A stretch of 64,000 nucleotides of DNA from JAJDXW01 sp965214795 (GTDB lineage Bacteria > Pseudomonadota > Gammaproteobacteria > HK1): assembly GCA_965214795.1 (NCBI GenBank), contig OZ243976.1:3782001-3846000 (forward strand), given 5' to 3'. Of this stretch, positions 26,040-33,491 are shown in pieces. The notes beneath the pieces were generated by a model. It saw nothing but the letters and a program-made list of their open reading frames with translations. It ran no database searches and had not been told where the DNA came from. The translations under genes were made by a program, and so were the position numbers. Position 1 is the first letter of the stretch. The number at the start of each line of letters is the position of its first letter.

Positions 26040-27037
26040 ACCAGGCAACCGTCTCTGTCGTCATCCCCGTCTACAATGAAGAAGACAACGTGATGCCGCT
26101 GACGGAAGCCCTGTTGGCGGCGCTCCGGGGCTTCCCCCATCCTTGGGAAGTGATATTTGTCGACGACGGCAGTTCCGACCGGACCCGTGAAATGCTGGAT
26201 GAGGCATTGCAGGCCATGCCCGGCTTTGCCAGCTTGGTGGAGCTGCAGCGCAATTTCGGCCAGACCGCCGCCACGCAAGCGGGCATGGACAAGGCTCGCG
26301 GAGAAATCCTGGTGACCCTGGACGGGGATCTTCAGAACAACCCCGCCGACATTCCTTCCATGGTGCAAAGACTGATCGACGAGGACCTGGACCTGCTGTC
26401 CGGCTGGCGCAGGGATCGTCAGGATGACAATCTCAGCAGAAAGCTGCCCTCGCGGCTTGCCAACTACCTGATTGACCGCTTGGCCGGCGTGCGCCTCAAC
26501 GACTACGGGTGCCCCCTCAAGGTCTACCGGGGGGACGTCATAAGGCATCTCAGAGTCTACGGCGAGATGCACCGTTTCATGCCCGTGCTGGTGGCCATGC
26601 ACACGAAAATGTCGAGAATCAGGGAGCAGATCGTCAGTCATCACCCACGGCGGTCGGGTCGCTCCAAGTACGGCATTTCGCGTACCTGGCGAGTGCTGCT
26701 CGACCTGCTGTCCGTGTACTTCTTCATGTCCTTTCGCAGCCGTCCCGCGCATTTCTTCGGGAGCATCGGCCTGGCGCTGGCCCTGCCCGGTGGCCTGATC
26801 CTGGGCTACCTGCTCTATGTGAAGACGATCCTGGGTGAAGACATAGGCGACAGGCCGTTGCTGCTGGCCGGGATACTTCTGGTGATCATGTCGGCCCAGT
26901 TCTTTTCCACGGGGATTCTCGGGGAATTCATGACCCGCATCTACCATGAGGCAACGGACACACCCGCCTATACGGTCAGATCCCGAGGGTCGGTTTCCGC
27001 AACGGCCTGGAAGTGCAAGGGAAGCCCTGATTCATAG
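26036..27037 (+). CDS. Family 2 glycosyltransferase, polyprenyl-phosphate sugar synthase type
   Basis: 333 residues. The N-terminal GT-A domain has SVVIPVYNEEDNV, IFVDDGSSDRT and the metal-binding LDGDLQNNP; the C-terminus has two transmembrane helices (FGSIGLALALPGGLILGYLL; LLLAGILLVIMSAQFF). This is the architecture of DPM1/ArnC/GtrB-like enzymes that transfer a sugar from an NDP-sugar to undecaprenyl phosphate. It overlaps the flippase-like gene by ATGA. With the disrupted GT-C-like gene upstream it forms a three-gene set for adding a sugar to an envelope glycan, now presumably inactive at its transfer step. Confidence 0.85.
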   Translation: MNQATVSVVIPVYNEEDNVMPLTEALLAALRGFPHPWEVIFVDDGSSDRTREMLDEALQAMPGFASLVELQRNFGQTAATQAGMDKARGEILVTLDGDLQNNPADIPSMVQRLIDEDLDLLSGWRRDRQDDNLSRKLPSRLANYLIDRLAGVRLNDYGCPLKVYRGDVIRHLRVYGEMHRFMPVLVAMHTKMSRIREQIVSHHPRRSGRSKYGISRTWRVLLDLLSVYFFMSFRSRPAHFFGSIGLALALPGGLILGYLLYVKTILGEDIGDRPLLLAGILLVIMSAQFFSTGILGEFMTRIYHEATDTPAYTVRSRGSVSATAWKCKGSPDS

Positions 27038-27188
27038 GAATTTCTCGCGGGAGTCGGTCCGTCCGCAGATAAAGAACCACCATAGGTAGGATCATATAAT
27101 CCTTTTCCGTGGCCCTTGAGCGGCCGATCCCGGCGAGGCCTTGGCGTCGGGGTGCCCCGAAACGCGACAGAATGTGCATGACGAAGCG

Positions 27189-27368
27189 ATGGATCCCATT
27201 GACAAAATCGAGGCGGCAGCAGCCGCAAAGGCTATCTATGAAACGGTTCGGATGATCGAAAAGACCTTCGACATCAGGGCGAAGGGGAGCACACCGAAAG
27301 AAAAGCGGCGGTCCGTGATCCGGGCACTGGAAAAGAAGATCCGGAAACTACGTAAGCGCCGCGGCTGA
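27189..27368 (+). CDS. Small basic hypothetical protein
   Basis: 59 residues starting MDPIDKIEAAAAAKAIYE, helical, with a strongly basic end (EKKIRKLRKRRG). A GAAG precedes the start weakly. No family is recognised. It stands alone about 150 bp after the glycosyltransferase and may be the remnant of a larger gene or a genuine small protein. Confidence 0.4.
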   Translation: MDPIDKIEAAAAAKAIYETVRMIEKTFDIRAKGSTPKEKRRSVIRALEKKIRKLRKRRG

Positions 27369-27701
27369 ACGGCCGTTTGTTAGACGGCGCGTCGAACGCT
27401 CAACGCGCGCCAGCAGGCGTCGTCCAAGTTGCGCGCGAGCGCAACCGGGTGAAGCACGGGCCCATTGCTGGCGCGGGCAACGCGCGATGGTGACCGCGGA
27501 GATAAGGTTTGCGAAGAGGTTCTGACTGGATAACGAGGGCGGGGCATGGTTTGCCGTGCTCGCCCTGGAGCGCGACGGTGACGAGGTCACCTCGGTTCAT
27601 TCGCCCTACCCGGCCTCAAGGGTAGCCGGTGTCTCAGCGATGTTGGCAGAGATGGCCGGGCCGAATACGCCGCAGCTGTCGGCCGCGAGTCGGGCGACAA
27701 G
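27369..27701. other. Intergenic region upstream of the AbiE pair
   Basis: 333 bp. No convincing gene. The frame of the antitoxin stays open back to 27582 (stop TGA at 27579-27581) and could encode a non-ATG-started N-terminus (LSDVGRDGRAEYAAAVGRESG), but an HTH typical of AbiEi is not visible. Confidence 0.4.
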
Positions 27702-28415
27702 GTGGTCACCGCAATGCTCGCCCAGCATCTCAAGGCGGGCAACATCCGGCGTATCGCCCGTGAGGTCTTCGCGTCCGTGCCCAAACACGCGGACGCGCGC
27801 GCATGGTCCGTTGACCGCTTCCTGGCGGCGTCCCGGCTGCGCCCGGGCGGTGTGATTGGCTATCACTCGGCCCTGGAGCTGCACGGCTACGCCTATACCG
27901 AAGGCTTCGATGTGCAGGTGATCGCCCCGGGAGAGCCGCGCGTGTTCGAGGCCGACGACCTGACCTGCCGGTTCGTAAGGCCCCCTCGAGGGTTCGCCGG
28001 GCCGGACGCGGCGGAGACGGACGGCGTGATGTCGGTCGATCGGCTAGGGCTGGATGTCAAGGTGACGACGCTCGCGCGCACCGTCACGGATCTGTTCGAC
28101 CGTTACGATCTGGCCGGAGGTGCCGAGGAGCTCTTCAATTCGCTCGACTTGGTGGCGCGTGTCGACGCGGGCGCGCTGGTCCGGCACGCGCGCGCGCGTG
28201 GCAATGCCGCGGGCGCGGGCGCGATCGGCTTCTGGTTGGAGCGCGAGCAGGAGCGATTGGGCGTGCCGCAGCGTGCGCTCGAAGAGCTTCGGGCGCTCGC
28301 GCCCTCCCGGCCGCGCTACGCGCTGGGCGCGAAACCCGGAGCGGGAAGGACGGCCGGTCACTGGAACGTCATCATTCCGGTCGATGTCGCCGAGCGCGGG
28401 TTCGAGGGGCTTTGA
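27702..28415 (+). CDS. AbiEi-type antitoxin (type IV TA), N-terminus possibly shortened
   Basis: Up to 237 residues from a GTG at 27702. The conserved core RRIAREVFASVPKHA, GYHSALELHGYAYTE, VMSVDRLGLDVKVTTLARTVTDLFDRYDLAGG is typical of AbiEi antitoxins of type IV systems, which repress their operon and counteract the nucleotidyltransferase toxin. Full-length relatives carry an N-terminal winged HTH ahead of this core; here only about 20 residues precede it and no good start with ribosome-binding site is seen. It abuts the toxin gene with no gap. Confidence 0.72.
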   Translation: MVTAMLAQHLKAGNIRRIAREVFASVPKHADARAWSVDRFLAASRLRPGGVIGYHSALELHGYAYTEGFDVQVIAPGEPRVFEADDLTCRFVRPPRGFAGPDAAETDGVMSVDRLGLDVKVTTLARTVTDLFDRYDLAGGAEELFNSLDLVARVDAGALVRHARARGNAAGAGAIGFWLEREQERLGVPQRALEELRALAPSRPRYALGAKPGAGRTAGHWNVIIPVDVAERGFEGL

Positions 28416-29393
28416 ATGGCGACGCCCACCGTCCAGACCCTGCAGCGGCTCGCCGCGGAGACGGGATACCAACTGGATACGCTGGAGAAGGTGCTGCGGC
28501 TCCTGGACCTGCTGGACGGGATCGCGGAAGACCCGGTGCTTTCAGAGCGTCTCGCGCTGAAGGGCGGAACGGCGCTCAATGTCTTCCACCTCGAGCTCGA
28601 CCGGCTCTCGGTGGATATCGACCTGAACTATGTCGGCGCACTCGACCTGGCGGCGATGGAGCGCGAGCGCCCCGAGGTCGATGGTGCGATCGATCGCTTG
28701 CTCGCTTCACAGGGCTACGGCGTCCGCCACCGGCCCACCGCGCACGCAGGAGGCAAGTGGCTGTCGCGCTATGCGTCCGCTCTGGGCGGCAATGCTTCGC
28801 TGGAGCTCGATGTGAACTACATGGCGCGCCAACCCTTGTTCGGGGCGGTCCGCATGGAGCCCCGCATCCTCGGCCGGGTGGGGGCGGGGCGCGTTCTCGT
28901 CCTCGATCTCCATGAGATCGTGGCCGGAAAGATCGTGGCGCTGTTCGACCGGGGCGCTGCGCGCGACCTGTTCGATGTACGGCGGATCCTGACGATCGCG
29001 GGGCTCGACCGGGACTGGATCAAAGCCGCGGTCCTGGCGATGGGTACCTGCAACCGGCGGGATTGGCGGGGGGTATCGAGCGACACCATCGGATGCGATC
29101 CGCGCGAGTTTCGTCGGTATCTCGCCATCTGCCTGCCGCATGGTCTGTTCGTGCAAGCGGGAGATGTCGACGCGTGGATTGCGCACTCCGTGGCGCTGTG
29201 CCAGGAACGGCTGGCGTTCCTCTTCGAGTTGTCGGAGAACGAGCGGAGCTTTCTCGACGGCGTCCTCGACCGTGGCGAGGTGAACGCCGATCTGCTCGGC
29301 GTCGAGCCCGAGATAAGGGCGCACATCGCGGCCATGCCGATGCTGGCGTGGAAATGCAGGCACGTTCGCAGGCGTCAGGGTCTCGAGCCGTGA
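28416..29393 (+). CDS. AbiEii-type nucleotidyltransferase toxin
   Basis: 325 residues of the AbiEii/AbiGii family. The polymerase-beta-like active site is seen as LKGGTALNVFHL, then LSVDIDLNYVG (the D-x-D metal ligands), followed by ELDVNYMAR and VAGKIVALFDRGAARDLFDV. The toxins block growth by nucleotidyl transfer to RNA acceptors, and AbiE systems act in phage abortive infection. The ATG directly follows the antitoxin TGA, giving an operon with coupled translation. Confidence 0.87.
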   Translation: MATPTVQTLQRLAAETGYQLDTLEKVLRLLDLLDGIAEDPVLSERLALKGGTALNVFHLELDRLSVDIDLNYVGALDLAAMERERPEVDGAIDRLLASQGYGVRHRPTAHAGGKWLSRYASALGGNASLELDVNYMARQPLFGAVRMEPRILGRVGAGRVLVLDLHEIVAGKIVALFDRGAARDLFDVRRILTIAGLDRDWIKAAVLAMGTCNRRDWRGVSSDTIGCDPREFRRYLAICLPHGLFVQAGDVDAWIAHSVALCQERLAFLFELSENERSFLDGVLDRGEVNADLLGVEPEIRAHIAAMPMLAWKCRHVRRRQGLEP

Positions 29394-29508
29394 GAGAAGC
29401 GTCTCTTGGAAACGGATCAGACTGGACTCGCTCAAGGCATCACCGATGCGTCGGGTGTGAGAGCCTTACACCGATTTCTGCGCACTCGATCCCTTGGTGG
29501 GGAATTTC

Positions 29509-30852
29509 TCAGGGGTTCGCCAACTGCCGCAAGCGCTCATCGAAATCGCGAGCCAGTGTAAAGACGAACGGCCGGCCGCGCCTTGCACTTGCCACCAAGC
29601 CGCTCTCGGCAAGCTTCAGGAGGTCGGTGCGGGCAGTCTGATAGGTAACGTTGTGCGACCGGCGGTGACCCTCGATGGTATGTGCCATGTCCGGGCGCTT
29701 GCGCATGGAGATGAGCAGCGCTACCTGCCGGTAGTTGAGAATAGCGGCCGGAACGGACCGTTCGAGCAACCGTTGCACGTCGTGCATCTCCCGCGCCTTG
29801 CGGGCCAGGTACGCGTGCAGTTGCCGAATCGACTGCCGGATCACGCGAAGGTTGTAGTCCAGAAAGTACGTGACGTCATTGTCGTCGGTCTCGGAGAACA
29901 CATACGCGCGCGCATACTGTGCAGGGGCCTTGTGGATAACGGTCGAAATCGAGAGGAATTCGGTCATCCAGTACCCGAATCTCGCCATCGCCCAATAGAA
30001 CAGCGCTCGTGCGGTACGCCCGTTGCCGTCGACGAACGGGTGCTCATATCCGATCATGAAATGGAGCAGGATGGCCCTGATCGCCGGATGGACGAATGCG
30101 GCGTCATCGGTTGCATTGGCGAACGCCAGCAGTCGTTCCATCCGCTTGCCCATGTCGGCGGCATCGGGCGGCTCGTGGAGAACGGTGCCATCCCGCTGAT
30201 CGACGACGAGCACTCGATCGGTCGGGAGCCTGAATCGTCCGACCACGTCAGGATCGTCCTGCGTGCCATCGGTCAGGGTGCGCTGGAGCTCCAGCAATAC
30301 GGACGCCGACAGGTTCTCGCGGCCAAGTTCTCTCAGGAACTCCATCCCGCGATAGTTGTTGGCGATCATCCGTTCGCTCCGGTCGCGAGGCGGGCGGCCC
30401 GTCCTCAGCATCTCCTTGGCCACCCGCCGAGTCGTCGCGGCGCCTTCGAGTTGACTCGACGTGATGGCCTCTTCGATCAGGGAGTTCACCAAGTACCGGT
30501 CACGGGAGTCGGTGCTCACAACATCTGCGGGGAGCTCGATGCGACCGCTTGCATCCCGATCGACTTCATGGAGCATTCGGTACAGATAGCTGGAGTCGCT
30601 ATAGGAGAACGGCCGGCCCGCCTTGTCCTCGAGGGGAAGCGCATGGCGGACCGACCCTCTGGCCAGCTTGATGGCCAGCCACCAGTCTTCGCTCGAGAAC
30701 CCCTCGGGTGGTTCGAGGTGCCTCAGTTTCGACCAATGCAAGTATTTGTTTTCCGGTTTCTTTCCGATACCGGAGGAGAGCAGTTGAGGGAGCTTTTCGG
30801 CTCGTTTACCGATCAGCCCCAGGACAGGCGGCGGCGCCGAGGGCATCTTCAT
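29509..30852 (-). CDS. Fic-domain protein with intrinsic inhibitory motif
   Basis: 447 residues. The catalytic Fic motif is HPFVDGNGRTAR (H-P-F-x-x-G-N-G-R-x-x-R), implying AMP or related transfer to a target hydroxyl. An N-terminal inhibitory helix SSQLEGA (S/T-x-x-x-E-G) marks it as a class II, self-inhibited Fic protein, in which the Glu blocks ATP positioning. The C-terminal ~90 residues look like a winged helix (TYQTARTDLLKLAESGLV), often used for DNA binding. A near-perfect 12-bp palindrome lies 40-70 bp upstream and may be its own operator. It stands alone and is convergent with the AbiE pair. Confidence 0.88.
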   Translation of the reverse strand: MKMPSAPPPVLGLIGKRAEKLPQLLSSGIGKKPENKYLHWSKLRHLEPPEGFSSEDWWLAIKLARGSVRHALPLEDKAGRPFSYSDSSYLYRMLHEVDRDASGRIELPADVVSTDSRDRYLVNSLIEEAITSSQLEGAATTRRVAKEMLRTGRPPRDRSERMIANNYRGMEFLRELGRENLSASVLLELQRTLTDGTQDDPDVVGRFRLPTDRVLVVDQRDGTVLHEPPDAADMGKRMERLLAFANATDDAAFVHPAIRAILLHFMIGYEHPFVDGNGRTARALFYWAMARFGYWMTEFLSISTVIHKAPAQYARAYVFSETDDNDVTYFLDYNLRVIRQSIRQLHAYLARKAREMHDVQRLLERSVPAAILNYRQVALLISMRKRPDMAHTIEGHRRSHNVTYQTARTDLLKLAESGLVASARRGRPFVFTLARDFDERLRQLANP

Positions 30853-30891
30853 CGGCCGAGGTCCTGCTGTGCACCGGCGCGAAGTGTCAAT

Positions 30892-30922
30892 TAACTACTA
30901 ATTCATGTCAAATTAGTAGTTA
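30892..30922. promoter_or_regulatory. Palindromic operator/promoter upstream of the Fic gene
   Basis: TAACTACTAATT (30892-30903) and its exact inverse AATTAGTAGTTA (30911-30922), separated by 7 bp, lie 39-70 bp upstream of the Fic start in an otherwise GC-rich region. This is consistent with a dimeric repressor site over the promoter. The Fic protein's own winged helix is a candidate binder. Confidence 0.5.
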
Positions 30923-31068
30923 GTCATCGCTGGAGCACGGGACAGCGACCGCGGGAGTGTCATACCGGTTCCGGCCGGCTCTCGGCGATCGGGGCGGATC
31001 GGATGGGAATCCGGTCGAGCCCGGCTCACGGTCTGCCCAGGATCGGGGCTGCGATCCGGCCGAGGGGG

Positions 31069-32439
31069 CTATCCCGGAGGTGTGCCGAGGCGCTCGCGCG
31101 CGGTTCCGAGGGCGTTCTCGACGGCGAGCCCCACCGACAGGAGGCGCTCGTCGGCACCGCGCTCGGCCATGATCTGGAGGCCGACCGGCAGGCCGTCGCC
31201 GTCGAGCCCGGCGGGGATCGAGAGGCCGCAGAGATCGAGCAGGTTGCCGGGGCTCGTGTTGCGGAGGGTCGCCATGTTCCGGTCGCGGTAGCCTTCCGCA
31301 TCCGACACCTCATCGAGCCGCGGCGCAGTGATCGGGGTCGTCGGGGACAGTATCCCGTCCAGTCCGGCGAGACCCGCATCGGCTTCGTCCGCCGCCCGCG
31401 CGAGCCGTGCGCGCCGGTCCAGGTACTCGGACGCGGTCATCGACTCGACGGCGGCGAAACGACCGCGGACGTTGGGGTCGAGGGTCTTCCGGAACTCCGG
31501 CAGCTCGCGGTTGATGAACGCCACGAACTCGGGTGCGGCGAGGCCGCCCGCGGCGAAGATCTCGCGCGCGGCCCCGAGCCCCGGTAACGAGAACGGGAAG
31601 ATCGTGGCGCCCTTTCCCTCCACGTCCCGGATCGCGGCGCGAACGGCGTCCGCGACCTCGGGGGCACACCCGTCATACAGCTCCTCGACGACGCCGAGCC
31701 GCAGCCGGGAGAGATCCGCGGGGCCGGGCGGCGCCGTGCACCGGGGGTCGATGACGCCGAAGGCGAGCGCTGCATCCGCGACCGAACGGGTCAGGATCCC
31801 GGCGCTGTCGAGGGTCGGGCTGAGCGGCACCAGCCCGTCGAGCGACCAGCGCCCATAGGTCGTCTTGACGCCGACGGTGCCGGTGAAACTCGCCGGGACC
31901 CGCACCGAGCCGGCCGTGTCGCTGCCGAGCGCGACGACCGCGGTGCCTTCCCAGAGCGACACCCCGGCGCCGGCGCTCGATCCGCCCGGCACCCGATGCA
32001 CGTCCCGGCTCCACGGGTTCCGCGGGGTGCCCCAGTGCGGGTTGCTGCCGATGCCCCCGAAGGCGAACTCGACGGTGTGGGTCTTGCCGACGATGCACCC
32101 CATGCCGTTGCGCACGGCGTGGACCACCGGGCCCTCGCGCTCCCACGCGGCGGGAAGCGGCCGCGGGGTTCCCGCGTGGGTGGGGGTCCCGACCAGCCCG
32201 TACAGATCCTTGACCGATACCGGCAAGCCGTGGAGCGGGCCGAAATCGAGACCCTGCGCGAACGCCGCGTCGGCCATCGCCGCGGCGGCGGCGGCGCGCT
32301 CCGGCAGCCACAGCTTGTATGCGCGGAGGGACTCGTCGCGATTCTCCGCAGCCTGTTCGACCAGATCGGCCGCGCGCACCCTTCCGTCCCGAAGGGCGGC
32401 GCCCAGCTCGGCGATGGAGGCGGATGCGAGCTCGATCAT
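31069..32439 (-). CDS. Amidase (GatA/amidase signature family)
   Basis: 456 residues of the amidase signature family, which hydrolyses amide bonds. The Ser-cisSer-Lys triad is visible: Lys in LPVSVKDLYG, cis-Ser in RVPGGSSAGAG and nucleophile Ser in SDTAGSVRVPAS. GatB/GatC are absent nearby, and the sequence lacks clear GatA context, so a stand-alone amidase is more likely than the tRNA amidotransferase. The start at 32439 (MIELASASIAEL) is chosen by homology; further upstream the frame runs into the mobile repeat at 32476. Confidence 0.83.
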   Translation of the reverse strand: MIELASASIAELGAALRDGRVRAADLVEQAAENRDESLRAYKLWLPERAAAAAAMADAAFAQGLDFGPLHGLPVSVKDLYGLVGTPTHAGTPRPLPAAWEREGPVVHAVRNGMGCIVGKTHTVEFAFGGIGSNPHWGTPRNPWSRDVHRVPGGSSAGAGVSLWEGTAVVALGSDTAGSVRVPASFTGTVGVKTTYGRWSLDGLVPLSPTLDSAGILTRSVADAALAFGVIDPRCTAPPGPADLSRLRLGVVEELYDGCAPEVADAVRAAIRDVEGKGATIFPFSLPGLGAAREIFAAGGLAAPEFVAFINRELPEFRKTLDPNVRGRFAAVESMTASEYLDRRARLARAADEADAGLAGLDGILSPTTPITAPRLDEVSDAEGYRDRNMATLRNTSPGNLLDLCGLSIPAGLDGDGLPVGLQIMAERGADERLLSVGLAVENALGTARERLGTPPG

Positions 32440-32671
32440 GCGCCGCACTCTACACCCCCGCCCGCGCAATCCATAGGGGCTTATCATACGTAGGTACTTA
32501 AGCCGTTCAGACCGGGAAATCCAGACCGTGGGGCATGTCAGGTGCCGGTCGCAGGCTGTTATGACCGGTTCAGTCCTAATCAATCAGCTTAAGTACCTAC
32601 CTATGAGGGGCTTATATACCTGACTTGACGACCCAGCGAACCGTGTGCAGTCTGCGGCCACGCTGCGGATT

Positions 32672-32699
32672 GTCGGGTTACGCCTTCGGCTGACCCGAC
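32672..32699. repeat. REP-like palindrome 1
   Basis: GTCGGGTTACGCC, loop, then GACCCGAC; pairs as an imperfect hairpin. This is the common GTCGGGTTA-type extragenic palindrome of proteobacteria, here inside the MITE. Confidence 0.65.
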
Positions 32700-32742
32700 C
32701 TACCAGGGCAACCACAATGTTTGCCTCTACGGTCCCTCACAG

Positions 32743-32768
32743 GTCGGATTCGCTCAGCGTAATCCGAC
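32743..32768. repeat. REP-like palindrome 2
   Basis: GTCGGATTCGCT followed by AGCGTAATCCGAC forms a 26-bp hairpin related to REP-like palindrome 1 44 bp away, a BIME-like pair. Confidence 0.65.
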
Positions 32769-32907
32769 AACCAGGGGGCGGTGCGAGAGCTGTCAAGTTA
32801 GGTATATAAGCCCCAATCCATAGCCTGAGCCTGCCTGCCCGTCCTCCGGCGCTCCCGCCGCGAAGCACTTGCTTGCATATACCGCAAGCATACGCTACGG
32901 TCCTTTG

Positions 32908-33162
32908 ATGAGAGGAAGGCATCGCAAGACACCTGCCGCCATCTTCCATGAACCTGTGTCCGGCACGATCGAATGGACGGCGATCGAAGGGCTGCTCGTC
33001 GCCGCGGGGGCACGGATGATCGAAGGGCGGGGGTCGCGGGTTCGGTTCGAGAAGGACGGTGAAGTCGAGACTTTCCACCGCCCGCATCCCGCCAAGGAGG
33101 CGAAGCGCTATCCGGTTCGCGCCGCCCGTGCATTCCTTCCAAGAATCGGGATCACCCCATGA
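32908..33162 (+). CDS. hicA: HicA-family toxin (mRNA interferase)
   Basis: 84 residues. The pattern SGTIEWTAIEGLLVAAGARMIEGRGSR and the catalytic-His region ETFHRPHPAKEAKR are typical of HicA-like dsRBD-fold RNA interferases. ATG at 32908 is the best start (MRGRHRKTPAAIF). It overlaps the antitoxin gene by ATGA, in the usual toxin-first order of hicAB. It is located directly downstream of the MITE, which may supply or modify its promoter. Confidence 0.85.
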   Translation: MRGRHRKTPAAIFHEPVSGTIEWTAIEGLLVAAGARMIEGRGSRVRFEKDGEVETFHRPHPAKEAKRYPVRAARAFLPRIGITP

Positions 33163-33491
33163 CGAACACGATGACTTACAGGAGCTACTCGGCCCGGATC
33201 GGCTATGACGACGAGGACGGAATTTTCATCGGCCGGATTGCGGGTATTCGCGACGGCGCCAGCTTCCACGCGGACAACGTGGAAGCCCTTCGAGAAGCCT
33301 TCCACGAGGCGGTGGAGGACTACCTCGAGACCTGCGCGCGGATCGGCAAGGAACCTCAGAAGCCCTATTCGGGCCGCATGATGTTCCGCGTGAACCCGGA
33401 GATCCACCGCCGGGCCGCGCTGGCCGCCGAGCTGGCCGGGAAGAGCCTGAACCAATGGGCCGAAGAGGTGCTGGAACAGGCCGTGCGATGA
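33159..33491 (+). CDS. hicB: HicB-family antitoxin
   Basis: 110 residues. An N-terminal HicB fold (YSARIGYDDEDGIFIGRIAGI; ALREAFHEAVEDYLETC) is followed by a C-terminal ribbon-helix-helix (MMFRVNPEIHRRAALAAELAGKSLNQWAEEVLEQ) that would bind the operator. It neutralises HicA and autoregulates the pair. Its stop overlaps the next ATG as ATGA, which unusually couples a protease gene to the TA operon. Confidence 0.88.
   Translation: MTNTMTYRSYSARIGYDDEDGIFIGRIAGIRDGASFHADNVEALREAFHEAVEDYLETCARIGKEPQKPYSGRMMFRVNPEIHRRAALAAELAGKSLNQWAEEVLEQAVR

Larger units (their letters stand above)
32476..32814. mobile_element. 339-bp MITE with 8-bp target duplication and two hairpin arms
   Basis: Ends GGGGCTTATCATAC (left) and GGGGCTTATATACC (right, reverse complement), flanked by AATCCATA on both sides (32468-32475 and 32815-32822). 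Internally, GTAGGTACTTAAGC (32490-32503) pairs with GCTTAAGTACCTAC (32587-32600). A third terminal-like sequence GGGGCTTATATACCTGACTT at 32607 pairs with the right end, giving two back-to-back hairpin arms. The right arm contains two REP-like palindromes. There is no ORF. It sits between the amidase start and hicA and probably carries promoter or terminator activity for them. Confidence 0.8.
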
